Part shown: piece after piece, positions 35,137 to 43,046 of the stretch | Layout: the number at the start of each line of letters is the position of its first letter | Numbering within the stretch: position 1 is the first letter of the stretch | Assembly (NCBI GenBank): GCA_937890765.1 | Contig: CALADQ010000007.1 | Span: 62,001 to 126,000, forward strand | From: an uncultured Candidatus Neoarthromitus sp. | GTDB taxonomy: Bacteria; Bacillota; Clostridia; Clostridiales; Clostridiaceae | DNA length: 64,000 nucleotides | Direction of reading: 5' to 3' | Program-made: the position numbers and the translations under genes | Notes under the pieces: generated by a model | Told to the model about the DNA's origin: nothing | What the model saw: only the letters and a program-made list of their open reading frames with translations | Databases searched by the model: none

Positions 35137-35742
35137 ATGAATAAAATTATCACAATTGGAAGAGAATTTGGAAGCGGTGGGCGTGAATTGGGAAAGCGTT
35201 TATCAGATTTGTTGAGAATTGCTTATTATGACAAAGAAATAATAACCGAAATCTCAAACAAAACTGAGTTAGCTGAAGATTATGTAAGACAAATAGTTGA
35301 AAACAGACCAATGATATCTTTTCCAATTACAGTTGGTCATAGTTTTTATCCAATCTTTAATCCAGTTATGGAACACAACAGTAGCGTTTATTCTCAACAA
35401 GCTAATACTTTGATTGACATGGTTAATAGATCAAGTTGTATCATAATTGGACGTTGTGCTGACTATATTCTTGAAGATTACAATCCATTTAAAATATTTG
35501 TTTACTCAGATATGGAATTGAAAATGAAAAGATGTAGAGAGAATGCTCCAGAACATGAAAACCTAACTGACAAACAATTAAAGCAACAAATTTTAGAAGT
35601 AGACAAAAATAGAGCGAAATATTATCAATTTATTACGGGGAAAAAATGGGGAGATAGAAGAAATTATGATTTATGTATAAACACTTCGAGACTTTCTATA
35701 AAACATATAGCTGAATTAATATCGGCGATGATAAAAAAATAA
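35137..35742 (+). CDS. Cytidylate kinase-like family protein
   Basis: A P-loop kinase-like protein of 201 residues. It opens with ITIGREFGSGGRELGKRLSD, the clostridial variant of the cytidylate kinase P-loop, followed by AYYDKEIITEIS. The lid-side motif CIIIGRCADYIL and KRCRENAPEH are also present. The family is common in Clostridia, usually annotated as cytidylate-kinase-like, and its real substrate is unproven. It has its own promoter and terminator. Confidence 0.9.
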   Translation: MNKIITIGREFGSGGRELGKRLSDLLRIAYYDKEIITEISNKTELAEDYVRQIVENRPMISFPITVGHSFYPIFNPVMEHNSSVYSQQANTLIDMVNRSSCIIIGRCADYILEDYNPFKIFVYSDMELKMKRCRENAPEHENLTDKQLKQQILEVDKNRAKYYQFITGKKWGDRRNYDLCINTSRLSIKHIAELISAMIKK

Positions 35743-35759
35743 AATTGAATTTATTATTA

Positions 35760-35792
35760 AAGGCATAGCGTTAAGTTGCTATGCCTTTTTTA
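35760..35792 (+). terminator. Terminator after the cytidylate-kinase-like gene
   Basis: AAGGCATAGC / GCTATGCCTT stem, eight-base loop, T run. Confidence 0.85.
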
Positions 35793-35802
35793 ATTTTGTT
35801 GA

Positions 35803-37317
35803 TTAAGTTATTTGGATTTCATAAGTTTTAATAATGTTGCCAACTTCAATCGTTATTGTACCTTGACAATTATTTTTTATGGGAAAGAATCTTCCATATG
35901 GGTCAAATATTCCAATGTCGCTTGTTAATTTAAGATTTGGAAGAGAATAAATGTCCATCGGATTTAAATTTGTATCATACGCAACTATATTTAACTTTCG
36001 CACTTCTGTTCTGCTTAACGTCGTTGAATCATGAAAATAAAAATCCTTTAGCTCTCCACAATATGGCAAAATATTTTTTACCATTATAGAATTTGAAATC
36101 CGTCTATCTTCTCTTGATAAATTTATATTTTTTAGCGAATGGATTCCAGGTTCACGAATCATCATTGAAGTTGAGCCACCGCCGTCTAAGTTTATAGCTC
36201 TATACGCATCTTTTGATTTAAAAAATTCTCCGAGTTCAGGAAGAGACATTCCTTTGAATTCATTTTTTTTATCTACAGTTAAAATTATTAATGTGTGTCT
36301 TGAGGTTAATGCAATTGCTGTTCTATGATTTTGTGAATACACAGCACTTGGATTCCATATTGAAGAAAAATAATCTTTGTCTGGAATTATTCCATCATAC
36401 AAAACGAATTCATGTCCAGTTAATAAATGTTCAACTTTGCTTTGATTTTTGTCAAAGTTTTTTGACACGTTAAGATTTATTTCAACGCTCATGCCTTTAT
36501 AAATTTCAGAAAATTCAAGTTTTTTTTCATCGTACGCGACTATTGCAATTTGATTTTCAATTAGTTTGTGAATGTTTGGAGGGTCGTTTATGATTTCTGT
36601 GATTTTGCCCATAATTTTTTTGCCGTTATAAAAACATGTATTTGAATCATTCGGAGATATTAAAATTATTAAAGCATCTTCACGTTCTTTAGGAAGATAG
36701 ATTGTTGAAAATTCATTATTTTTATGATTAAAAATGTTTATGGTGTTTTCTATGTAATCATTTCTGTTGACTGAATCAATAGTAATATGTTTCTTGTTGT
36801 TTTTCCCCATCAAAGTTAAATCTCCATCAAAATAAAAATGATCCATGTGAATTGAATAATCATCTAAAATTGCAAATGATGGTCTTAAATATTGGTCCTC
36901 TCTATTTATTGAAGTTGAAAAAATTTCGCCGTTTACTATGTTATTGCATACGGGGATTCCGCTTTCGCAATTAAAAAAATCGCCATTTGTAGCAGCAATT
37001 ATGTTTTGCATATTTTTTTGTTCATGCGTAACTTGATTGCTTAAAGTTTCTTTTCCATTTGTGGTGTTGTTGGACTTGTGGCACATTAATGAAAAAGTTT
37101 TGTTTATTAAATTTAAATCCATCTCTATGTAATTTAAATTTTGGTGATTTGATTTTTTGTTCATAAAATTATATATTATTTCGTTTGTGTGCAAGACTCC
37201 TGGAGATAATTCCACAGATGATATAACTTGACGATGTTCGCTTATTGCATTTGTTTTGAATGACAAAAATGAAATTGTAGAAATCGTGCACAACAAAATT
37301 CTTGTAAATAAATTAAT
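35803..37317 (-). CDS. Secreted phosphodiester glycosidase (NAGPA) family protein, probable ATT start
   Basis: About 504 residues. The NAGPA domain is visible: AATNGDFFNCESG, HRTAIALTSRHTLIILTVD and RAINLDGGGSTSMM, the family's hallmark. Members remove GlcNAc-type caps from phosphodiesters in cell-wall polymers or act in wall turnover. The first ordinary start (TTG 37296) has no ribosome site and gives a signal peptide without a basic N-region. AGGGG at 37331-37327 is followed nine bases later by ATT (37317), which gives NLFTRILLCTISTISFLSF, a complete signal peptide ending before ISEHR. The ATT start is my inference. The C-terminal 80 residues form an Ig-like domain. Confidence 0.8.
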   Translation of the reverse strand: MNLFTRILLCTISTISFLSFKTNAISEHRQVISSVELSPGVLHTNEIIYNFMNKKSNHQNLNYIEMDLNLINKTFSLMCHKSNNTTNGKETLSNQVTHEQKNMQNIIAATNGDFFNCESGIPVCNNIVNGEIFSTSINREDQYLRPSFAILDDYSIHMDHFYFDGDLTLMGKNNKKHITIDSVNRNDYIENTINIFNHKNNEFSTIYLPKEREDALIILISPNDSNTCFYNGKKIMGKITEIINDPPNIHKLIENQIAIVAYDEKKLEFSEIYKGMSVEINLNVSKNFDKNQSKVEHLLTGHEFVLYDGIIPDKDYFSSIWNPSAVYSQNHRTAIALTSRHTLIILTVDKKNEFKGMSLPELGEFFKSKDAYRAINLDGGGSTSMMIREPGIHSLKNINLSREDRRISNSIMVKNILPYCGELKDFYFHDSTTLSRTEVRKLNIVAYDTNLNPMDIYSLPNLKLTSDIGIFDPYGRFFPIKNNCQGTITIEVGNIIKTYEIQIT

Positions 37318-37516
37318 AACTAATCACCCCTAAAAAATTTTTTAACTGTTAGTTATTATTTGTAATGTAATTTTAAAAAATACTTAATATTTTTTCCTAA
37401 AATGATTTTGTGGACGGTAGTCAAAAGAATTTTTGTATTGTATTTTAAAATTATTTTTATTAAAATTGATATCAAATGTATTTGTTTAATAAACGAAAGT
37501 TTAAAAGGAGAGGTTT

Positions 37517-38218
37517 ATGAACCAATCAATTGTACGTGTAAAAAATTTTCAGGCTGAATATGATTTTAGGATTTGTAATTTGAGTATTAGCGTTTATTGT
37601 GTTGGAAATGGGAAAATAGTTTTGGACGTTTTGAACAAACAGACTAAGGAACTTGTGTTTGAAAATTTTGAAATAAAAGACGGAACCCAATCAATTCAAT
37701 GCGATTTGGATAATGGTATTTATAATTTTAAAATTTATGAAGTTTTTTCTGAAGAAGATAATTCCGATAGATATTTGTTGTATGAAACAAATTATACTTA
37801 CAGCAATCCATATGACCCTAAAGAGGGCGAGCTTATTATAAAAAATATAAAATATCAAAACAAGGAATATGCTTTGAGATATTATTATAAAATAACCAAC
37901 ATCGTTGATGATGAAAATGATAAAAATATTGCTTACGGTGAGATGATTGGTTACGATAAGTTCGACATATTAAAAAGTATAAATGATTTGTATAAAGTTA
38001 AAATTACATATATTGATGACGAACGTAAAGAAGTTTTTTTAGAATTTGAAGATGAGGACGAAGAAGGAGAAACAGGCGAGTATTTGTATTTCTTGTTTCA
38101 CAAAGATAAAAGAATGCTTCTTAAAGATGAGGAAAAAGTTGAGCAAGTTAATTACGATAGATATTTTGAATTGATGAGTGACGATAGCACATTTTTAACT
38201 ACAAACTACAGGCAATAA
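37517..38218 (+). CDS. Unknown cytoplasmic protein, strand-rich and acidic
   Basis: The 233 residues have no signal peptide or membrane helix. The first half is strand-rich (IVLDVLNKQTKELVFENFEI, NGIYNFKIYEVF). The second half has YALRYYYKITNI and a very acidic stretch (EFEDEDEEGETGEYLYF). I do not recognise the family. The ATG follows AAGGAGAGG, and a strong terminator follows, so it is a single-gene unit. It diverges from the phosphodiester glycosidase; the 200 bases between them are AT-rich and include a TGGACGGTAGT element also present near 939. Confidence 0.6.
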   Translation: MNQSIVRVKNFQAEYDFRICNLSISVYCVGNGKIVLDVLNKQTKELVFENFEIKDGTQSIQCDLDNGIYNFKIYEVFSEEDNSDRYLLYETNYTYSNPYDPKEGELIIKNIKYQNKEYALRYYYKITNIVDDENDKNIAYGEMIGYDKFDILKSINDLYKVKITYIDDERKEVFLEFEDEDEEGETGEYLYFLFHKDKRMLLKDEEKVEQVNYDRYFELMSDDSTFLTTNYRQ

Positions 38219-38227
38219 AAAATTTTT

Positions 38228-38262
38228 AAAGACCTCCCAGAATTTTTGGGAAGGTCTTTTTT
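38228..38262 (+). terminator. Terminator after the unknown gene
   Basis: AAAGACCTcCCA / TGGgaAGGTCTTT stem with a short loop and T run (38228-38262). Confidence 0.8.
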
Positions 38263-38344
38263 GGTTAAGTATGTTAACAATTTTATTATTTGAAAATAGG
38301 GTATGGGATTATTGTTTTAAATTAAATAAATTATTATTCAAAAT

Positions 38345-38923
38345 TTATTTTAAATACCTTGGAAACAAAATAATATTTTCAAGTTCGGTGTGGGCTATAA
38401 TCTCATCTTGAAATGTTTTGAGTTTCTCATATAAAATTTTTACGTTGTCGCAAGCGTGAGCGGGAAGTGAATATCCATTTGTTGATAGATAAATTTCTTC
38501 AAGAATTGGATCAGTTATTGAATGTTCGTTTTCCGCTTCGTTAATTCCTTGAATCATTTTGTTGTATTCTTCGTTGAATTTGTCAATTTGATTTTTCTCC
38601 AATTGAACCATGCACGGAAAAACATTTTCTTCTTCAAGTATCAAATGAGCTTCGTATAAATCTTTAATTTTACAAAATAATTCGTGAATTTTCCAGAACA
38701 AAGCTTTATGTTCTTTTATGTGTTTACGCATTATTGTTAAAAGAAGTTCATTTATTTCGGGCATAGTCTTCCTTAAACCTTCATGAAAATGTTTAACTAT
38801 GTAATCAGTTATTTCGTTTGTAGATTTATTTTGAAAGATGAGGATTTTTGAAATTTCATTTTCTGAAAAAATTTTTAATTTATATTTGTTTCGTAGAGAA
38901 TTTAAAAAATTATTTGCGTCCAA
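38345..38923 (-). CDS. RIC/ScdA-like hemerythrin-domain protein (iron-sulfur repair type)
   Basis: The 192 residues carry a di-iron hemerythrin fold: KHFHEGLRKTMPEI, MRKHIKEHKALF, HLILEEENVFP, PAHACDNVK and IAHTELENIILFPRYL supply the His/Glu ligands. The spacing matches the RIC (YtfE/ScdA) family, which helps repair iron-sulfur clusters after nitric oxide or oxygen damage. The N-terminal ScdA_N part is reduced to about 45 residues without its Cys pair. It starts at TTG 38923 after AAAGGAG, and its own promoter overlaps a perfect palindrome. Confidence 0.88.
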   Translation of the reverse strand: MDANNFLNSLRNKYKLKIFSENEISKILIFQNKSTNEITDYIVKHFHEGLRKTMPEINELLLTIMRKHIKEHKALFWKIHELFCKIKDLYEAHLILEEENVFPCMVQLEKNQIDKFNEEYNKMIQGINEAENEHSITDPILEEIYLSTNGYSLPAHACDNVKILYEKLKTFQDEIIAHTELENIILFPRYLK

Positions 38924-38946
38924 AACGTAACTCCTTTACAAATAAA

Positions 38947-38975
38947 TTTATAAAATTATTGTTTACTTAAGTAAA
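38947..38975 (-). promoter_or_regulatory. Promoter of the hemerythrin gene
   Basis: On the minus strand: TTTACT (38975-38970), 17-base spacer, TATAAA (38952-38947). Confidence 0.65.
38962..38975. promoter_or_regulatory. Palindromic operator candidate over the hemerythrin -35 box
   Basis: Perfect 14-base palindrome TTTACTTAAGTAAA that covers the -35 box. It suggests repression by a dimeric regulator; the regulator is not in the window. Confidence 0.5.
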
Positions 38976-38999
38976 TTTAATTATTCATTTTGTTTTCAT

Positions 39000-39035
39000 G
39001 AAAAAAACCGATATATCAATTTGAAGATATATCGG
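39000..39035 (-). terminator. Minus-strand terminator without an obvious gene (small RNA candidate)
   Basis: On the minus strand, CCGATATATC and GATATATCGG form a ten-base-pair stem with an eight-base loop followed by TTTTTTT. No minus-strand gene lies upstream of it, because the hemerythrin promoter is downstream and the M23 gene is on the plus strand. A weak ATGAAG-17-TATATT promoter could start an RNA near 39150. The rest of 38976-39209 shows nothing coding. Confidence 0.5.
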
Positions 39036-39209
39036 ATAAAATAGGGAAAATGGAGTGTTATATTATGATTTGAATTAGTGTAAGATTTAATTGTACTCAC
39101 CGTACATTTCTTATATCGTGATTTTGATTTTAAGCTTTACGTTTTTGAAATAAAAAATATATTTTTAAGCATACTAAACTTCATAAATGGAATTTATGGA
39201 GTTATTTTT

Positions 39210-40496
39210 ATGTTTAAATTAAGAAAATTAATTGCGTGCTTCATGTTTTTCATAATCTTTATAAATTTAATTGGTGCATCTGAAACTGATTTTAAAGAGG
39301 AGCTTTACAAAAATAATCAGAAAATAAGAGAGCTTTATGAATCAGAAGTGAAAATAAATAATGAAATTGAATCTTTAGAGCGTCAAATTGTTAGCACTAG
39401 TGAAGAAATTAGCAGAAGACAAAAAGCTTTGGAAGAATACAACCTTAATATAGAGCAGTATGAAAATAAAATTTCTGATTTAAACAGAACAATAGAGGGA
39501 TTGAACAACGAAATTTTAACTCTTGAGAAAGACGTTTCTAAAAATGTTGAGGAAATTAAAAATTTGGAAGATGAAGTTGAAAAGTTTAAAGATTTGATTA
39601 GCAAAAGATTGAAAAATTTGTACATTCACATTGATAATTCAAATCCTTTGATGAAACTTTTTTATACTTCAGAAAATGTTTCTGATTTTGCTGATAGGAT
39701 TTTTAACATAAATAAATTTACAAAGCTCGATAAAGAAATAATTGAAAAAGTTATCCAAAATATTCATGACATTCAAAATAAAAATGATGATATAGAATTT
39801 TCCAAAAAAATGATTGATAACAAAATAAAATTTATTGACGATAAAATTCGTGAAAATGATGAAAATTTAAAAGTTTTGGAAGAGCAAAAAGAGCTTAAGC
39901 AAAAAGAAGTTGATGAAATTAACAAATTAAATGAAGAACTTAAAACGAAATACAACGGCTTATCCGATGAAAAGAAAATGGTTCAAGAGGAAATTATACG
40001 TCTTCATCAAGATAATTTTAAAATTCAAGAAGAGTTTAAAAAATATTTGGATAAGTTAAATGAAACAAACAAAGAAGTCAAAAAGAAAGTTAAATACGGA
40101 AAATATATTTGGCCTGCAAAGGGAAGAATAACTTGTCCATATGGTAAAAGACAACATCCCATAACAAAAAAAGAAAGCTTTCACACGGGAATAGATATTG
40201 GTGGAAATAAAAATGACAACATAGTTGCATCGCTTGGTGGCGAAGTTGTAACTTCAGGATGGTACAATAGTGTTTATGGAAATGTTGTAATTATAAATCA
40301 TGGAAATAACATTCAAACTTTTTACGCTCATCTTGAAAAAACTCTTGTGAAAGTTGGGCAAGATGTTTCACAAGGTGAAGTTATTGCAAAAATGGGAACA
40401 ACGGGATTAAGCACAGGACCGCATTTGCATTTTGAAATTCGTATTAATGGAGAACATGTAGATCCATTAAAGAGATTAAAGCAATCAGCACGCTAA
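39210..40496 (+). CDS. Secreted coiled-coil M23 peptidase (EnvC/CwlO-type murein hydrolase)
   Basis: The 428 residues begin with a signal peptide (1-26, ACFMFFIIFINLIG). A long coiled coil follows (about 28-290, EIESLERQI, DEVEKFKDL and similar). The C-terminal LytM/M23 domain (about 300-420) keeps HTGIDIGG (zinc His and Asp), YGNVVIINHGN and GPHLHFEIR (second His pair). It cuts peptidoglycan cross-links. The coiled coil is the part by which FtsEX usually controls such enzymes, though ftsEX is not in the window. The ATG follows TGGAG. Confidence 0.92.
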   Translation: MFKLRKLIACFMFFIIFINLIGASETDFKEELYKNNQKIRELYESEVKINNEIESLERQIVSTSEEISRRQKALEEYNLNIEQYENKISDLNRTIEGLNNEILTLEKDVSKNVEEIKNLEDEVEKFKDLISKRLKNLYIHIDNSNPLMKLFYTSENVSDFADRIFNINKFTKLDKEIIEKVIQNIHDIQNKNDDIEFSKKMIDNKIKFIDDKIRENDENLKVLEEQKELKQKEVDEINKLNEELKTKYNGLSDEKKMVQEEIIRLHQDNFKIQEEFKKYLDKLNETNKEVKKKVKYGKYIWPAKGRITCPYGKRQHPITKKESFHTGIDIGGNKNDNIVASLGGEVVTSGWYNSVYGNVVIINHGNNIQTFYAHLEKTLVKVGQDVSQGEVIAKMGTTGLSTGPHLHFEIRINGEHVDPLKRLKQSAR

Positions 40497-40726
40497 AAAT
40501 TTTTATTTAAAACTTATGTATATAAAACGGTTTCTTTTGAAATAAATAAACAGTGTGAATAACAGTTCATTCGATAATTGATTTTGGTATTTATTTTTAA
40601 AAAAAATTTACAATATCAAGTTTTAAATTATTGATTAATGAGCATCATTAAATAGTAAGAGTAAATTTGTGTATTGAATTTTGATAGTAACATATAATGT
40701 ACAACAGTAAGAAGGGAGTGGTATTT

Positions 40727-41623
40727 TTGGTATTAGTTAAAGCTATATATGATGGTCAAGAAAATATACTACGCGATTTGCAATTAACGATTCAGAGAAT
40801 GCAGAATGAGAAATCTTACTTAAAATTTTACGAAAAGATGTACTCTAAGACAAAGTTCATTGAAGTTGTTTGTGAGCCTTCTGATTATACACCTCAACTT
40901 AAAGATGAAATTTTATCAGTTGTTAGCAAAAGCATATACAATTTTATTATTGATATTTTTGTTAAGAAAGAGATAAATTATTTTTTTGATAATTCCTATT
41001 TTTTCATAAAGTACGAGGAAATAGATGAAGTTAAATCAAAAGTTATTGATGTTTTATTTAATGATAATTTGTGTAGTGATTCAGAGGCGTTTTTTATTGA
41101 TAGAAAAATTAAAATAATAGATAAAATCAAAAGTTGTATTGAAGAGAACAATCATATAAATATAAATGGATTCATCAGATTTAGAATGAAAGATTTATTT
41201 CAAGAGATAGAAGTTATTGTAGATAGAGTTGTTGAAAAACATATGGTAGAAAAAGAGTACAATGAGTTTATAAAGTTGCTTAAATATTTTGTTGAAGTAC
41301 AAGAAAGCAAAATAAAGGAAGTAAATATAATCATTGATAAAAATGGTTCATATGTGATTTTGGATGAAAATAATAACGATGTTTACGATATGTTTTTGGA
41401 TGATCTTGTTGACTTTAATATGTCTATGATGACTACCAATAAAGACGATCTTTTAATAAGTGGTCTCATAACAAATTCTCCAGAGAAAATAATTATACAT
41501 GGAGTAGAAAACTCATTAAATATTGAAATTGTAGAAACCATAAAACAAGTGTTTGAAGACAAGGTTAATTTTTGTCGTGGTTGTTCGGAGTGTCTTAGTT
41601 TGTTAAATAAATTAATAAAATAA
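40727..41623 (+). CDS. ytxC: Putative sporulation protein YtxC
   Basis: About 298 residues with the family features ININGFIRFRMKDL, LLISGLITNSPEKIIIHG and the C-terminal CRGCSECLSLL cysteines. YtxC is conserved in endospore formers and usually sits beside thrS-infC; its function is not known. A TATAAT at 40693-40698 overlaps the first ATG (40697), so that ATG would lie at or before the transcript start. TTG 40727, eight bases after AAGGGAG, is the likely start. The 200-base gap before it holds nothing else that I can see. Confidence 0.85.
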   Translation: MVLVKAIYDGQENILRDLQLTIQRMQNEKSYLKFYEKMYSKTKFIEVVCEPSDYTPQLKDEILSVVSKSIYNFIIDIFVKKEINYFFDNSYFFIKYEEIDEVKSKVIDVLFNDNLCSDSEAFFIDRKIKIIDKIKSCIEENNHININGFIRFRMKDLFQEIEVIVDRVVEKHMVEKEYNEFIKLLKYFVEVQESKIKEVNIIIDKNGSYVILDENNNDVYDMFLDDLVDFNMSMMTTNKDDLLISGLITNSPEKIIIHGVENSLNIEIVETIKQVFEDKVNFCRGCSECLSLLNKLIK

Positions 41624-41626
41624 GTA

Positions 41627-41655
41627 TTTACAATTTAATTTAGATGATATATAAT
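41627..41655 (+). promoter_or_regulatory. Promoter of infC-rpmI-rplT
   Basis: TTTACA (41627-41632), 17-base spacer, TATAAT (41650-41655), a near-consensus sigma-A promoter. Confidence 0.85.
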
Positions 41656-41661
41656 AGCACT

Positions 41662-41791
41662 AGATTTAAGAAGAAACTACCGTTTCTCACCTTGGGACTT
41701 TTGGTTACCTAGGTAATTTGGATTTTTGATGGTGTTTTGTAACATCTATGTTTTGTTTGTTCAAAGGGCGGTGTTTTTATCGTCCTTTTTT
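41662..41791 (+). promoter_or_regulatory. Ribosomal protein L20-type autoregulatory leader
   Basis: A 130-base untranslated leader upstream of infC-rpmI-rplT with several G+C-richer hairpins (AAACTACCGTTTCTCACC, GGTTACCTAGGTAATT). It ends in an intrinsic terminator (GGGCGGT 41766-41772 / ATCGTCC 41779-41785, then TTTTTT). In Firmicutes this position carries the L20 leader, where free L20 promotes termination. The call rests on position and terminator, not on a covariance match. Confidence 0.65.
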
Positions 41792-41850
41792 ATTTTAAGT
41801 GAATGGTAGTATTCATTTTTAAATTTGCAAAATATTTGGAGGTGGCTAAT

Positions 41851-42360
41851 ATAGCAAAGGATGTTCAAATTAATGGTGAAATTAAGTTTAAGGAGTTAAG
41901 AGTAATAGACAGTGATGGCTCTCAACTTGGGATAATGCAAACAAAGGAAGCTTTAAAGATTGCTGAAGATAGGGATTTAGATTTAGTAATTATTTCACCT
42001 ACAGCTAATCCACCAGTATCTCGTATAATGGATTATGGAAAGCATGTGTATGAGCTTGCGAAGAAACAAAAAGAAGCTAGGAAAAACCAGAAGACAATAA
42101 ATGTTAAAGAAATAAGAGTTAGTCCCTCTATAGAGGCACATGATATTAATATAAAGGCTAATAATGCTAAGAAGTTTCTTGCATCTGGTGATAAAGTAAA
42201 AATAACTGTGAGATTTAGAGGTAGAGAAGCTGACTATAGTTACATAGGTGAGAAGATTTTAGATGATTTTGTTGAGATACTGAAGGAGTATGGTACACCA
42301 GAGAAAAAAGCAAAATTAGAAGGTAGGAACATGAGCTTAATTATGTCTCCAAAGAAATAA
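41851..42360 (+). CDS. infC: Translation initiation factor IF-3, ATA start
   Basis: Binds the 30S subunit and checks start-codon pairing. The 169 residues carry an N-domain (KDVQINGEIKFKELRVID) and a C-domain (KEIRVSPSIEAHDI, VKITVRFRGREADY). Sequence homology begins exactly after GGAGGTGG and five bases, where the codon is ATA (41851). No ATG, GTG or TTG is available there, and the ATG-type starts further upstream lie before the ribosome site. Non-standard starts in infC are known (ATT in E. coli) and allow IF-3 to repress its own synthesis. Confidence 0.93.
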   Translation: MAKDVQINGEIKFKELRVIDSDGSQLGIMQTKEALKIAEDRDLDLVIISPTANPPVSRIMDYGKHVYELAKKQKEARKNQKTINVKEIRVSPSIEAHDINIKANNAKKFLASGDKVKITVRFRGREADYSYIGEKILDDFVEILKEYGTPEKKAKLEGRNMSLIMSPKK

Positions 42361-42392
42361 ATTAATCTAAAGGTTTTAGGAGGTATTTTTTT

Positions 42393-42590
42393 ATGCCAAA
42401 AATGAAAACAAAAAAAGCTATAGCTAAAAGGTTTAGAGTTACAGGTACAGGAAGGTTAAAAAGATCAAGAGCTTATAAACAGCATATTTTAACAAAGAAA
42501 TCAGCTAAAAGAAAGAGAAATTTAAGAAAAGTAGCGTATGTTTCAGTTACTCAATTGAGAACTATGAAAAGATTATTGCCATATGTTTAA
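42393..42590 (+). CDS. rpmI: 50S ribosomal protein L35
   Basis: The 65 residues open with MPKMKTKKAIAKRFRVTG and are highly basic, full length for L35. It is the second gene of the infC-rpmI-rplT operon, with AGGAGG before its ATG. Confidence 0.98.
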   Translation: MPKMKTKKAIAKRFRVTGTGRLKRSRAYKQHILTKKSAKRKRNLRKVAYVSVTQLRTMKRLLPYV

Positions 42591-42621
42591 TGGTTTATAG
42601 GTATAGGTTGGAGGTAAGAAA

Positions 42622-42978
42622 ATGGCTAGAGTTAAAAGAGCGGTAAATGCACGTAAAAATCATAAAAAAGTTTTGAAATTAGCAAAGGGTTACTATGGTG
42701 GTAAATCTAAGCTATTTAGAACCGCAAATGAAACAGTAATTCGTGCATTGTGGAATTCATATGTAGGAAGAAGATTAAGAAAAAGAGATTTTAGAAAGCT
42801 TTGGATAACTAGAATAAATGCTGGAGTTAGAGAGCATGGTTTAAGTTATTCAAAATTTATATATGGTTTAAAGCTTGCTAATGTTAGCATAAATAGAAAA
42901 ATGTTATCTGAGATAGCTATAAATGATAAATCAGCTTTTATGGAACTTGTGAATATTGCTAAGTCTAATTTAAAATAA
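42622..42978 (+). CDS. rplT: 50S ribosomal protein L20
   Basis: The 118 residues begin MARVKRAVNARKNHKKVLKL and contain FRTANETVIRALWNSYVGRR. It binds 23S rRNA early in 50S assembly and in Firmicutes also represses its own operon through the leader at 41662. A terminator follows. Confidence 0.98.
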   Translation: MARVKRAVNARKNHKKVLKLAKGYYGGKSKLFRTANETVIRALWNSYVGRRLRKRDFRKLWITRINAGVREHGLSYSKFIYGLKLANVSINRKMLSEIAINDKSAFMELVNIAKSNLK

Positions 42979-42983
42979 TATAG

Positions 42984-43016
42984 GTGCGACTATCTTTACA
43001 CGTCGCACTTGTTTTA
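42984..43016 (+). terminator. Terminator of infC-rpmI-rplT
   Basis: GTGCGAC / GTCGCAC stem with an 11-base loop, then TTGTTTTA. Confidence 0.75.
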
Positions 43017-43046
43017 TAATAATTATAAAAAAATGTGAGGCTAAAA

